From the NCBI GenBank assembly GCA_949287115.1, contig CASEFF010000067.1, forward strand, positions 1 through 7,121: 7,121 nt of DNA, in the 5' to 3' direction. Made by a program: the position numbers and the translations under genes. The notes under the pieces were generated by a model, which worked only from the letters and a program-made list of their open reading frames with translations, did no database searches and was not told where the DNA came from. Numbering within the stretch: the first letter of the stretch is position 1; every line of letters begins with the position of its first letter. Of the stretch, positions 1-5,713 are shown one piece after another. The DNA is from an uncultured Bacillota bacterium (lineage in GTDB: Bacteria; Bacillota; Clostridia; Peptostreptococcales; Anaerovoracaceae).

Positions 1-597
1 ATGGTGGCGATAACGTATGACGACGGTCCCGGCGGAAAGGCGGAGAGCAGGATACTGGACTGTCTCGAAAAGAACGGGGAAGTGGCGACATTCTTCTATC
101 TCGGCAACAGAGTGTCGGGAGACAGTGAGAACGTCAAGCGTGCATACGATATGGGATGTGAGATAGGCTCTCATACGTGGAACCATCCAAATCTTTCAAA
201 GCTGAAAAAGAATGAGGTGGCGAAGCAGTTCAAGGATACGAATGCCGCCGTCAGAGCGGTGATAGGTACGGATCCGCCTGTGTTCAGGCCAAGCTACGGC
301 ATAACGAGTGATGCGATAAACAAGGCTTCGGGAGTCCCGGTCATAATGTGGAATGTGGATACCCTTGACTGGAAGAGCCGCGATGCCACGAAGGTGTTTA
401 ACGCAGTTAAAAAGGTGAAGGATCTTGACGGTAATATAATACTGATGCATTCCATATATGATTCGACAGCTGAAGCTACGGAGCTCATAGTGCCGTGGCT
501 TCAGAAAAACGGGTATCAGACCGTTACCGTGAGCGAGCTGATAAAATACAAAACCGGAGAAGAGCCTCAGGCAGGACATGTTTATGGAGGATTTTAA
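1..597 (+). CDS. Polysaccharide deacetylase (NodB domain, CE4), 5'-truncated by the window
   Basis: The visible 198 residues are a nearly complete NodB-homology domain. Carbohydrate esterase family 4 enzymes of this kind remove N- or O-acetyl groups from peptidoglycan or other surface polysaccharides, usually outside the membrane. The motifs appear in order: TYDDGP at 5-10 (D7 likely base, D8 metal ligand), SHTWNH at 57-62 (H58 and H62 metal ligands), RPSYG at 96-100, LDW at 122-124, and LMHS at 148-151 with H150 as the likely catalytic histidine. Two positions differ from the usual forms: RPSYG for RPPYG, and His-Ser for His-Asp in the last motif. The ATG at base 1 opens directly on the first catalytic motif, so it is probably an internal methionine, with a signal or anchor region lying upstream of the window. 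No terminator is visible between its TAA (595-597) and the next promoter. The substrate cannot be told from this sequence. Confidence 0.88.
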   Translation: MVAITYDDGPGGKAESRILDCLEKNGEVATFFYLGNRVSGDSENVKRAYDMGCEIGSHTWNHPNLSKLKKNEVAKQFKDTNAAVRAVIGTDPPVFRPSYGITSDAINKASGVPVIMWNVDTLDWKSRDATKVFNAVKKVKDLDGNIILMHSIYDSTAEATELIVPWLQKNGYQTVTVSELIKYKTGEEPQAGHVYGGF

Positions 598-607
598 CTG
601 TACATAT

Positions 608-636
608 TTGATATAAAAGCAATTTCATGGTATAGT
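608..636 (+). promoter_or_regulatory. Sigma-A-type promoter of the Rrf2 regulator gene
   Basis: The -35 box is TTGATA (608-613) and the -10 box is TATAGT (631-636), separated by exactly 17 nt. TGG directly before the -10 adds an extended -10 (TGn) element. Transcription would start near 643 and leave a leader of about 60 nt before ATG 705. The regulator can therefore be transcribed independently of the deacetylase. I see no clear operator dyad overlapping it; autoregulation, common for Rrf2 proteins, is only an inference. Confidence 0.72.
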
Positions 637-689
637 ATTAATGATCCGAAGCAATATACGATCGAGTGATCAATGGAATCAAATTTTAT

Positions 690-695
690 GGAGAG
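690..695 (+). promoter_or_regulatory. Ribosome binding site that fixes the rrf2 start
   Basis: GGAGAG ends 9 nt before ATG 705, a normal distance. The in-frame GTG at 666 has no purine-rich site in front of it and would add 13 residues with no place in the Rrf2 fold. The start at 705 gives the typical N-terminus MLITRRSDYA, so it is preferred. Confidence 0.75.
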
Positions 696-704
696 TGTAA
701 TACT

Positions 705-1097
705 ATGTTAATAACCAGACGAAGCGATTATGCCATGAGGATATGCCGTGTTCTGAAAGACGGCAAGGTACACAACGTCAGAGAGATATGCCAGAAGGAA
801 GAGATACCGCGTGCTTTCGCGTATAAGATCCTCAGAGAACTGGAAATGGCGGACCTGGTCAAGTCCGAAAGAGGTAATCAGGGAGGGTATTATCTCAACA
901 AGTCCCTGAGCGATCTCACGATATACGACGTGGTGAGCATCACGGAGGGCGATCTTGCCATACTTCACTGCATGAGGGAGGACTGCAACAGAAACAGCGA
1001 GACTATGCCATGCAAGGTGCATCAGGAGATAGAACGCATACAGAAGATCCTGATAAGCGAGATGAAAAAGAAAACGATAGCCGATATAATGGAATGA
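705..1097 (+). CDS. Rrf2-family transcriptional regulator, possible iron-sulfur sensor
   Basis: This 130-residue protein has the usual Rrf2 length. It starts with the family's MxIT-RSDYAMR-type helix. A winged helix-turn-helix follows at about 22-66, with the conserved wing segment SERGNQGGYYL at 54-64, and then the dimerisation-helix region. Cysteines C89, C94 and C103 plus H106 sit where IscR holds its [2Fe-2S] cluster (Cys92, Cys98, Cys104 and His107 in E. coli). The C103-x2-H106 spacing matches IscR, while C89-x4-C94-x8-C103 differs from its x5/x5 pattern. A cluster-based redox, iron or nitric oxide sensor is therefore plausible but unproven. The gene has its own promoter and terminator and looks monocistronic. 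No iron-sulfur assembly or cysteine genes lie beside it, so its targets are unknown. The start at 705 is chosen over GTG 666 on the ribosome binding site and family alignment. Confidence 0.9.
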   Translation: MLITRRSDYAMRICRVLKDGKVHNVREICQKEEIPRAFAYKILRELEMADLVKSERGNQGGYYLNKSLSDLTIYDVVSITEGDLAILHCMREDCNRNSETMPCKVHQEIERIQKILISEMKKKTIADIME

Positions 1098-1122
1098 TGG
1101 ATGACGGATGGAAGATCCGTGG

Positions 1123-1164
1123 AAAAGCCGCCCTGTTGTCGCAATGACAGCGGAGCGGCTTTTT
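1123..1164 (+). terminator. Intrinsic terminator between convergent genes, probably bidirectional
   Basis: AAAAGCCGC (1123-1131) pairs with GCGGCTTTT (1155-1163), and an inner CTGT/ACAG stem (1133-1136 with 1147-1150) extends the hairpin. The + strand reads out into a run of six T (1160-1165). On the - strand the four A at 1123-1126 give a short T tract. It lies 25 nt after the rrf2 stop and 16 nt past the stop of the convergent rluA-like gene, so it is well placed to end both transcripts, more efficiently for the + strand. Confidence 0.85.
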
Positions 1165-1180
1165 TAGTCGGAAGCAGCGG

Positions 1181-2089
1181 TCATGCTCTCAGTTTTTCGA
1201 TGGCCCGCCGCATATCATCGGGTATCGGAGCCTCTATATCGAGGCGTTCCTTCGTGATAGGATGCGTAAAGGAGAGCCTGGCGGCATGGAGGGCCTGACG
1301 TTCCATGAGATGTATGTTCTCCCCGCCGTAGAGCCGGTCGCCCAGTATCGGATGACCTATATGTGACATATGGACGCGTATCTGATGGGTGCGGCCTGTT
1401 TCCAGCAGCAGCTCCACGAGGGAGTAGCCGCAAGGATATACAGATGACGGGAAGCGTTCCAGCACCCTGTAATGGGTGACGGACGGTGCGCCGTTTTCCA
1501 TTACACCGCGCCTGACGTCTGCGGGGTCGGGTCTTCCTATGGGAAGATCAATGATGCCGGAGTCGGAGGCCGGCGTACCGGTCACTATGGCGATGTAACG
1601 CTTTTCCACGAGTCCTTCCTTCATCTGACGCGTATAGTCGTTCTGGCAGTAGGCATTCTTTGCGACGACGAGAAGGCCGGACGTGTCCATGTCCAGCCTG
1701 TTGACGAACCTTATTTTAAAATGCCTGCCCGTTTTTTCCATGTAGCTCATGAGCGCATTGGCGACTGTCCCTGTCGGATGCCCCTTTGTCGGGTGGACGA
1801 TGAGCCCCGGCTGTTTGTTCAGCACCAGGATGTCGTCGTCTTCGAACACGGGGTGCAGTGGTATGTCCTGCGGGAGGAAGTTGCTCTTTTCATCGGGAAG
1901 CGTGATCTTTACGATATCTCCGGCAGTCGTCTTTATCCAGCCTTCGGTGACGGAGCCGTTGAGCGTCACCAGCTTTTCACGTTTTATTCTGTTCCTCAGC
2001 CTTGCGGAAAAGTCGAAGTACTGCCGCATTATATCCTTCACCTGAAGTCCTTCGTCTTCAGGCGTTACCTTGTGTATGAAATCAGTCAT
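1181..2089 (-). CDS. RluA-family RNA pseudouridine synthase (S4 domain plus catalytic domain)
   Basis: This 302-residue enzyme is of a family that converts specific uridines in rRNA or tRNA to pseudouridine. An S4-like RNA-binding region occupies about residues 14-62. The catalytic domain begins at about 83 (EDDDILVLNKQPGLIVHP). The signature NRLDMDTSGLLVVAK at 130-144 carries catalytic D133, and RTHQIRVHM at 233-241 is the second conserved block. Most homologues have HRLD where this one has NRLD; the aspartate is intact. The layout resembles the RluD group and the Bacillota paralogues YlyB, YjbO and YhcT; I cannot say which, so the target uridine is unknown. The start is firm: an in-frame TGA (2095-2093) lies just upstream, and the next Met is residue 21. 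It is the last gene of the pepF-nadK-rluA run, 17 nt after nadK. Its purine-rich site (AAGGA, 2106-2102) is unusually far, 12 nt, from the ATG. Confidence 0.93.
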   Translation of the reverse strand: MTDFIHKVTPEDEGLQVKDIMRQYFDFSARLRNRIKREKLVTLNGSVTEGWIKTTAGDIVKITLPDEKSNFLPQDIPLHPVFEDDDILVLNKQPGLIVHPTKGHPTGTVANALMSYMEKTGRHFKIRFVNRLDMDTSGLLVVAKNAYCQNDYTRQMKEGLVEKRYIAIVTGTPASDSGIIDLPIGRPDPADVRRGVMENGAPSVTHYRVLERFPSSVYPCGYSLVELLLETGRTHQIRVHMSHIGHPILGDRLYGGENIHLMERQALHAARLSFTHPITKERLDIEAPIPDDMRRAIEKLRA

Positions 2090-2106
2090 ATATCATATAT
2101 ATCCTT

Positions 2107-2910
2107 TCAGAGGAACTTTGTCTTTACCTTGTTCCAGAAGTCGTAGTTTTTGAATCTCATCAGCTGTACATGGGTGTCGGAGATGGACACCTCTATCTTT
2201 CTGACGCCGGAATACTCCGTCTCCATACCGTCGTTGACGATGAATATGACGTCGTCGTCGTGTTCGGGAGTCACGCCCAGTGACAGCTCCGCAGGCAGCA
2301 GTATGCTGGATGTAAAGGAGCGGTAGGCTGTCGTGTTCATAGGCGCGATAGGAGTCACCTGCAGCAGCTTGAGTCTGGGGTCGACTATGGAGCCGCCCAG
2401 TGAATAATTGTAAGCCGTACTGCCGGCCGGGGTAGCTACGAGGATGCCGTCGCCGCTGAAACGTTCTATGGGCATATTGCCTATGGAGATATCAAGGTGT
2501 ATGGAATAGGAGTGTCTGCCTTTTATAAGGATCTCATTGAGACCCAGATGTGAGTCACGGCTGCCGTCGTCGGTGACTACGGCAGCTTTTACCGTACTGA
2601 GTTTCTGTATGGAATATTCTCCTTTCTCGTAGTCCGAGATGAAGGCATCCAGATTGTCCGGCGATATTTCCTGAAAGAATCCCAGATGTCCCGTGTTTAT
2701 GCCGATGATGGGGCACTGGGGGAAATCACACGAGTGGACGGTCCGTATCAGGGCGCCGTCGCCGCCGATGCAGATTATCAGCTCGGTCTCAGGTGAATAT
2801 GTGTCAGTCACACGGTATCCGTGGGCGGTGAGCTTGTCTAACAGTAAAGCTCTGTTTGCCAGCGATATATCGGTACCGTTCGTGAATACGCTTATACATC
2901 CTCTTTGCAT
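2107..2910 (-). CDS. nadK: NAD kinase (ATP/polyphosphate-dependent type)
   Basis: This 267-residue cytosolic enzyme phosphorylates NAD to NADP, the only known route to NADP. The family blocks are all present: GGDG at 49-52 (D51 catalytic), INTGHLGF at 71-78, LNE at 124-126 (binds the NAD ribose and nicotinamide part), SGDG at 152-155, and TPAGSTAYN at 160-168, followed by LGGSIV. Small variants are GGDGA for GGDGT and TPAGS for TPTGS; both replacements are conservative. The length is normal. GGGAG (2921-2917) sits 6 nt before the ATG. The gene lies 30 nt after pepF and 17 nt before the pseudouridine synthase on the same strand. No separate promoter or terminator is evident, so cotranscription is likely. 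The gene name rests on the complete motif set. Confidence 0.95.
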   Translation of the reverse strand: MQRGCISVFTNGTDISLANRALLLDKLTAHGYRVTDTYSPETELIICIGGDGALIRTVHSCDFPQCPIIGINTGHLGFFQEISPDNLDAFISDYEKGEYSIQKLSTVKAAVVTDDGSRDSHLGLNEILIKGRHSYSIHLDISIGNMPIERFSGDGILVATPAGSTAYNYSLGGSIVDPRLKLLQVTPIAPMNTTAYRSFTSSILLPAELSLGVTPEHDDDVIFIVNDGMETEYSGVRKIEVSISDTHVQLMRFKNYDFWNKVKTKFL

Positions 2911-2928
2911 TTTTTTCTCCCGTTGTGA

Positions 2929-2945
2929 TCTGAGATGATCTCAGA
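2929..2945. repeat. 17-bp perfect palindrome at the pepF stop codon
   Basis: TCTGAGAT and ATCTCAGA flank a single central base (2937). The element covers the pepF TGA (2943-2941) and 14 nt of the pepF-nadK gap, ending just before the nadK ribosome binding site. In the pepF-nadK transcript it can form a 7-bp stem with a 3-nt loop. There is no T tract after it, so it is not a standard terminator. It could trim, pause or stabilise the message, or be chance. Confidence 0.55.
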
Positions 2946-4743
2946 CAAGTTTTTCAAATTCATCAAGCAGATCGTTGAATGTGTCCATGGCTTTTTCCAC
3001 AGGTTCAGGTGAGCTCATGTCCACTCCGGCTATCTTGAGAAGTTCTATAGGATGATCCGATTCGCCTGTCTTGAGGAATTCGATATAATCCTTTCTTGCC
3101 GGTTCGCCTTCCGCGATGATCTTCTTGGATATGGCTGTGGCGGCCGAATAGCCGGTGGCGTATTTGTAGACGTAGAAAGCGTTGTAGAAATGCGGTATGC
3201 GCGCCCATTCGTACATTATGGTATCGTCCTTTTCCACCGCATCCCCGTAGTATTTGGCGTTGAGAGCGTCGTACTGTTCGCACATGTTCTCGGCCGTCAG
3301 CACGTGACCGCTTTCTATCGTCTTATGGGTTATGTCTTCAAATTCCGCGAACATGGTCTGTCTGAAAAGGGTGGTCCTGAATTCTTCCAGATGCATGTTG
3401 AGCAGATATTTTCTCATTTCTGCGTCCGTTTCCTTGTCCAGCAGGTAATGCATCAGCAGGGATTCGTTCACGGTGGAGGCCACCTCGGCCGTGAATATGG
3501 AGTGACTGCCGTATATGTACGGCTGGTACTCCCTTGTGTAGCTGGAATGCATGGAATGTCCCATCTCGTGGACTATCGTGAACACGTCTTTGAGGGTATC
3601 GGTGTAGTTGAGCAGTATGTACGGATAGCTGTCGTAGCTGCCGAAGCTGTAGGCTCCGCTCGTCTTTCCCCGGTTTTCGTACACGTCTATCCAGCCCTGT
3701 GCTATGCCGTCGTTCATGCGGGATATGTATTCGTCACCGAGAGGTGCAAGCCCCGCTCTCATGATGTCGAGAGCCTCTTCGTATGGCACGTTTTTTTTCG
3801 GAAGCTCGATGAGAGGCACGTACATATCGTACATATACATCTTGTCGAGACCCAGTATTTTCTTCCTCAGCTCGACATATCTGTGCAGAGACGGGAGGTT
3901 TTCATTGACGACATTTACCAGATTATCGTATACATCGCCTGGTATGTTGTCGCCGGAAAGGGCGGCGTCTCTTGCGGAATCGAATTTTCTTATGCGTGCA
4001 TTGACCACGTCGCTCTTCGTATTGTAGTTGTAACATGTGGCAATGGTATTGATGAGATCCCTGTATGGATCGTACATGGCTTTGTATGCCGATCTTCTGA
4101 CTTCTCTGTTGTGGCTTTCCATGAAAGTGATGTAGTTGCCGTGAGTGACTGCCACGGTATCGCCGTCCTCATCGGTTATTTCGGCAAATTTCATGTCGGC
4201 GTTGTTTAGCATCGTGAATATGTCGCCTGTGGCGCCTGTTATCTCGCTCATCTGCGCCATTATGTTCTCCTCCGGTCCCGAAAGGAGGTGGGCTTTCTGG
4301 CGTAGAGTGTCCTTTATGGCAAATTCATATTCCTTAAGGCCTGACTCCTCGTCGATGAAGGACAGGATCCTGTCCTCGGGAGCAGACAGCAGTTCCGGAG
4401 TAAAGAATGCCATGGATGCGGAAACGGCGGCTATGATGGCGCCGCATTTGCTGGACATGGCCTGATAGCGGCTATCGGTGTTGTCCTCATCGCGTTTCAT
4501 ACGGGCGTACACGTATATGTGTTCCAGTTCACGCCAGATGGCGTCCCTTTCCCTGTAGGCACTCAGCAGCGTTGCGGCATCCGCAGTCAGTTTACCGGAA
4601 TAGGTATCCGCGTATTCTGCGGCGCGGTCCGAGATGGCGTCCAGTTTGCCGTCTATTACTGATTCGTCCGGTATCATCGCTTCGACGTTCCATTTGTATC
4701 GGCTATCTATCTGATCTCTGGTTTTAAGGCCCTTTGAATCCAT
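2941..4743 (-). CDS. pepF: Oligoendopeptidase F (M3B zinc metallopeptidase)
   Basis: This 600-residue protein is full length for the PepF family, which hydrolyses peptides of roughly 7-17 residues in the cytoplasm to recycle peptides or process signal peptides. An N-terminal helical region runs to about 110, the PepF N-domain is at about 112-185, and the M3 catalytic domain at about 200-585. The zinc site is HEMGH at 392-396 (H392 and H396 ligands, E393 catalytic). E420 in TAEVASTVNE is the probable third ligand. The C-terminal part has the expected YKYATGYSAA block. There is no signal peptide or membrane segment. The start is well supported by GGAGGT (4753-4748) 4 nt before ATG. It leads the operon with nadK and an rluA-like gene and diverges from murI. 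Its leader probably contains the inverted repeat at 4794-4841. The link to NADP synthesis and RNA modification is not obvious. Confidence 0.95.
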   Translation of the reverse strand: MDSKGLKTRDQIDSRYKWNVEAMIPDESVIDGKLDAISDRAAEYADTYSGKLTADAATLLSAYRERDAIWRELEHIYVYARMKRDEDNTDSRYQAMSSKCGAIIAAVSASMAFFTPELLSAPEDRILSFIDEESGLKEYEFAIKDTLRQKAHLLSGPEENIMAQMSEITGATGDIFTMLNNADMKFAEITDEDGDTVAVTHGNYITFMESHNREVRRSAYKAMYDPYRDLINTIATCYNYNTKSDVVNARIRKFDSARDAALSGDNIPGDVYDNLVNVVNENLPSLHRYVELRKKILGLDKMYMYDMYVPLIELPKKNVPYEEALDIMRAGLAPLGDEYISRMNDGIAQGWIDVYENRGKTSGAYSFGSYDSYPYILLNYTDTLKDVFTIVHEMGHSMHSSYTREYQPYIYGSHSIFTAEVASTVNESLLMHYLLDKETDAEMRKYLLNMHLEEFRTTLFRQTMFAEFEDITHKTIESGHVLTAENMCEQYDALNAKYYGDAVEKDDTIMYEWARIPHFYNAFYVYKYATGYSAATAISKKIIAEGEPARKDYIEFLKTGESDHPIELLKIAGVDMSSPEPVEKAMDTFNDLLDEFEKLV

Positions 4744-4793
4744 TTTTACCTCCGTAATATTTTACTTTACACGCGTAATATGATATGATTTTT

Positions 4794-4841
4794 ACTGTTA
4801 CCGAAACAGACGGGCTTGTCGAAGTCCGTTTCAATAACAGT
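4794..4841. repeat. 48-nt imperfect inverted repeat between pepF and murI
   Basis: The repeat is symmetric about 4817/4818. ACTGTT (4794-4799) pairs with AACAGT (4836-4841); a 3x3 mismatch follows. GAAAC (4803-4807) pairs with GTTTC (4828-4832); one mismatch follows. GAC (4809-4811) pairs with GTC (4824-4826), leaving 12 unpaired central bases. An alternative inner fold pairs CGGGCTT (4811-4817) with AAGTCCG (4822-4828) around a GTCG loop. No T tract follows on either strand, so it is not an intrinsic terminator. It could be an operator for both divergent genes or a structured leader of pepF mRNA. The symmetry is directly visible; the function is open. Confidence 0.65.
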
Positions 4842-4856
4842 AGTATTTATTATAAC
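4829..4856 (+). promoter_or_regulatory. Candidate murI promoter (weak)
   Basis: TTTCAA (4829-4834) and TATAAC (4851-4856) are 16 nt apart, 3/6 and 5/6 matches to the consensus boxes. The -35 box would overlap the right arm of the inverted repeat, so a protein or structure there could affect murI. The site is judged mainly on position, in an AT-rich stretch just upstream of murI. Confidence 0.3.
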
Positions 4857-4857
4857 A
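4849..4857 (-). promoter_or_regulatory. Candidate extended -10 element of the pepF operon
   Basis: Read on the - strand, this is TGTTATAAT: a perfect TATAAT with the TGn extension. There is no good -35 box at the usual distance (CGGTAA at 4877-4872). Initiation about 7 nt on, near 4842, would place the whole inverted repeat at the 5' end of a leader of about 98 nt. It also overlaps the candidate murI -10, so the two promoters would compete. Confidence 0.38.
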
Positions 4858-4879
4858 CAAACGAAGGGATATTACCGTA

Positions 4880-5713
4880 ATGGATAACAGACCTATAGGT
4901 TTTTTTGATTCCGGACTTGGAGGCCTGACGTGCATACCGCCTCTGATGAAAAAGCTGCCGGATGAAAGGATAATATATTTCGGCGATACGGCGAGGACGC
5001 CTTACGGCTCCAAGGCTACGACGACGATAAAGCGGTTTTCCGCGGAGATCGCAGGCTTTCTCGTGAAGAGCGGCGTCAAGATGATAGTGATCGCATGCAA
5101 TACGGTCAGCGCCACGTGTGTGGATGAGCTGAGGCGAAGGTTTCCGCAGATACCGATACTGGGGATAATCGAGCCTGCGGCCAGATGCGTCGCGGAAAGC
5201 TGTACGCAGGAAGACAACATAGGGATAATAGGAACGAAGGTGACGATAGCCAGCAGGGCCTATGAAGCATTTATAGCGAAGTACAACGACAGACTCAGCA
5301 TATATGAGACGTCGTGTCCGGCATTCGTGCCTCTCATAGAAGAAGGTATCATCGATAACGATATAATGGATCTTACGATAAAGTATTACATGGATGATTT
5401 CGTAAGGGGCAACAGCCTCGATACGGTGGTGCTGGGATGCACTCATTATCCGCTCATAAGCGCCAACATAAGGAGGATATATCCGCACCTGCGCATAATA
5501 AATCCGTCGGACATCATGGCGGATACGATAAAACGTGTGCTGGGGGAAAGGGATATGCTGGCCGATGCGCCTGAAAAGAGCAACGTTTTTTATGCCAGCG
5601 ACCTTTCGGAGAATTTCGTGAACATGATAGACCACATACTCGAAGGGGAAAGCGATGACGCCAGGATCAGATTTCTCAATTTCGACGTGGAAAACGGGGA
5701 GGAGCATATATGA
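4880..5713 (+). CDS. murI: Glutamate racemase
   Basis: This 277-residue cytoplasmic enzyme interconverts L- and D-glutamate, supplying the D-Glu of the peptidoglycan stem peptide. The cofactor-independent two-cysteine mechanism is supported by C73 in ACNTVSA and C187 in LGCTHYPL. The N-terminal FDSGLGGL block (9-16, with D10 and S11) and TPYG (40-43) are also intact. The length is typical, with a short acidic tail. AAGGG (4864-4868) lies 11 nt before the ATG. It is the first gene of a right-hand operon: its TGA overlaps the ATG of the following acidic-protein gene by 4 nt (ATGA). The adjacent aspartate racemase family shares the fold, but the GLGGL and CNT/CTH context is that of MurI. Confidence 0.95.
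   Translation: MDNRPIGFFDSGLGGLTCIPPLMKKLPDERIIYFGDTARTPYGSKATTTIKRFSAEIAGFLVKSGVKMIVIACNTVSATCVDELRRRFPQIPILGIIEPAARCVAESCTQEDNIGIIGTKVTIASRAYEAFIAKYNDRLSIYETSCPAFVPLIEEGIIDNDIMDLTIKYYMDDFVRGNSLDTVVLGCTHYPLISANIRRIYPHLRIINPSDIMADTIKRVLGERDMLADAPEKSNVFYASDLSENFVNMIDHILEGESDDARIRFLNFDVENGEEHI
5696..5704 (+). promoter_or_regulatory. Strong ribosome binding site inside the murI 3' end
   Basis: GGGGAGGAG ends 5 nt before ATG 5710. It lies in the last murI codons (Gly-Glu-Glu), so the next gene can bind ribosomes directly as well as by coupling through the ATGA overlap. This argues that the acidic-protein gene is really translated. Confidence 0.7.

Noticed and set aside
673..711. A 12-codon upstream frame in the rrf2 leader ending over ATG 705
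   Set aside because: There is no convincing ribosome binding site before 673 and no run of regulatory codons, so it is most likely chance.
1101..1298. A possible small gene (65 codons) after rrf2
   Set aside because: It would read through the terminator hairpin and into the 3' end of the convergent rluA-like gene, with no ribosome binding site.
1472..2146. A 224-codon + strand frame opposite the pseudouridine synthase
   Set aside because: It is antisense to a complete RluA-family gene, crosses into nadK, and shows no domain or start signal.
3052..4209. A long open frame (385 codons) on the + strand inside pepF
   Set aside because: It is antisense to an intact, motif-complete pepF, has no ribosome binding site or recognisable domain, and its composition (rich in Val, His, Tyr) is what the reverse complement of this gene's codon use yields.
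4281..4289. A perfect Shine-Dalgarno-like AAAGGAGGT on the + strand within pepF
   Set aside because: No start codon with a meaningful frame follows at a suitable distance; it is antisense to coding sequence.
4850..5707. A 285-codon open frame on the - strand opposite murI
   Set aside because: It is a mirror of murI with Tyr/His/Arg-rich composition and no ribosome binding site; murI has all its catalytic motifs.
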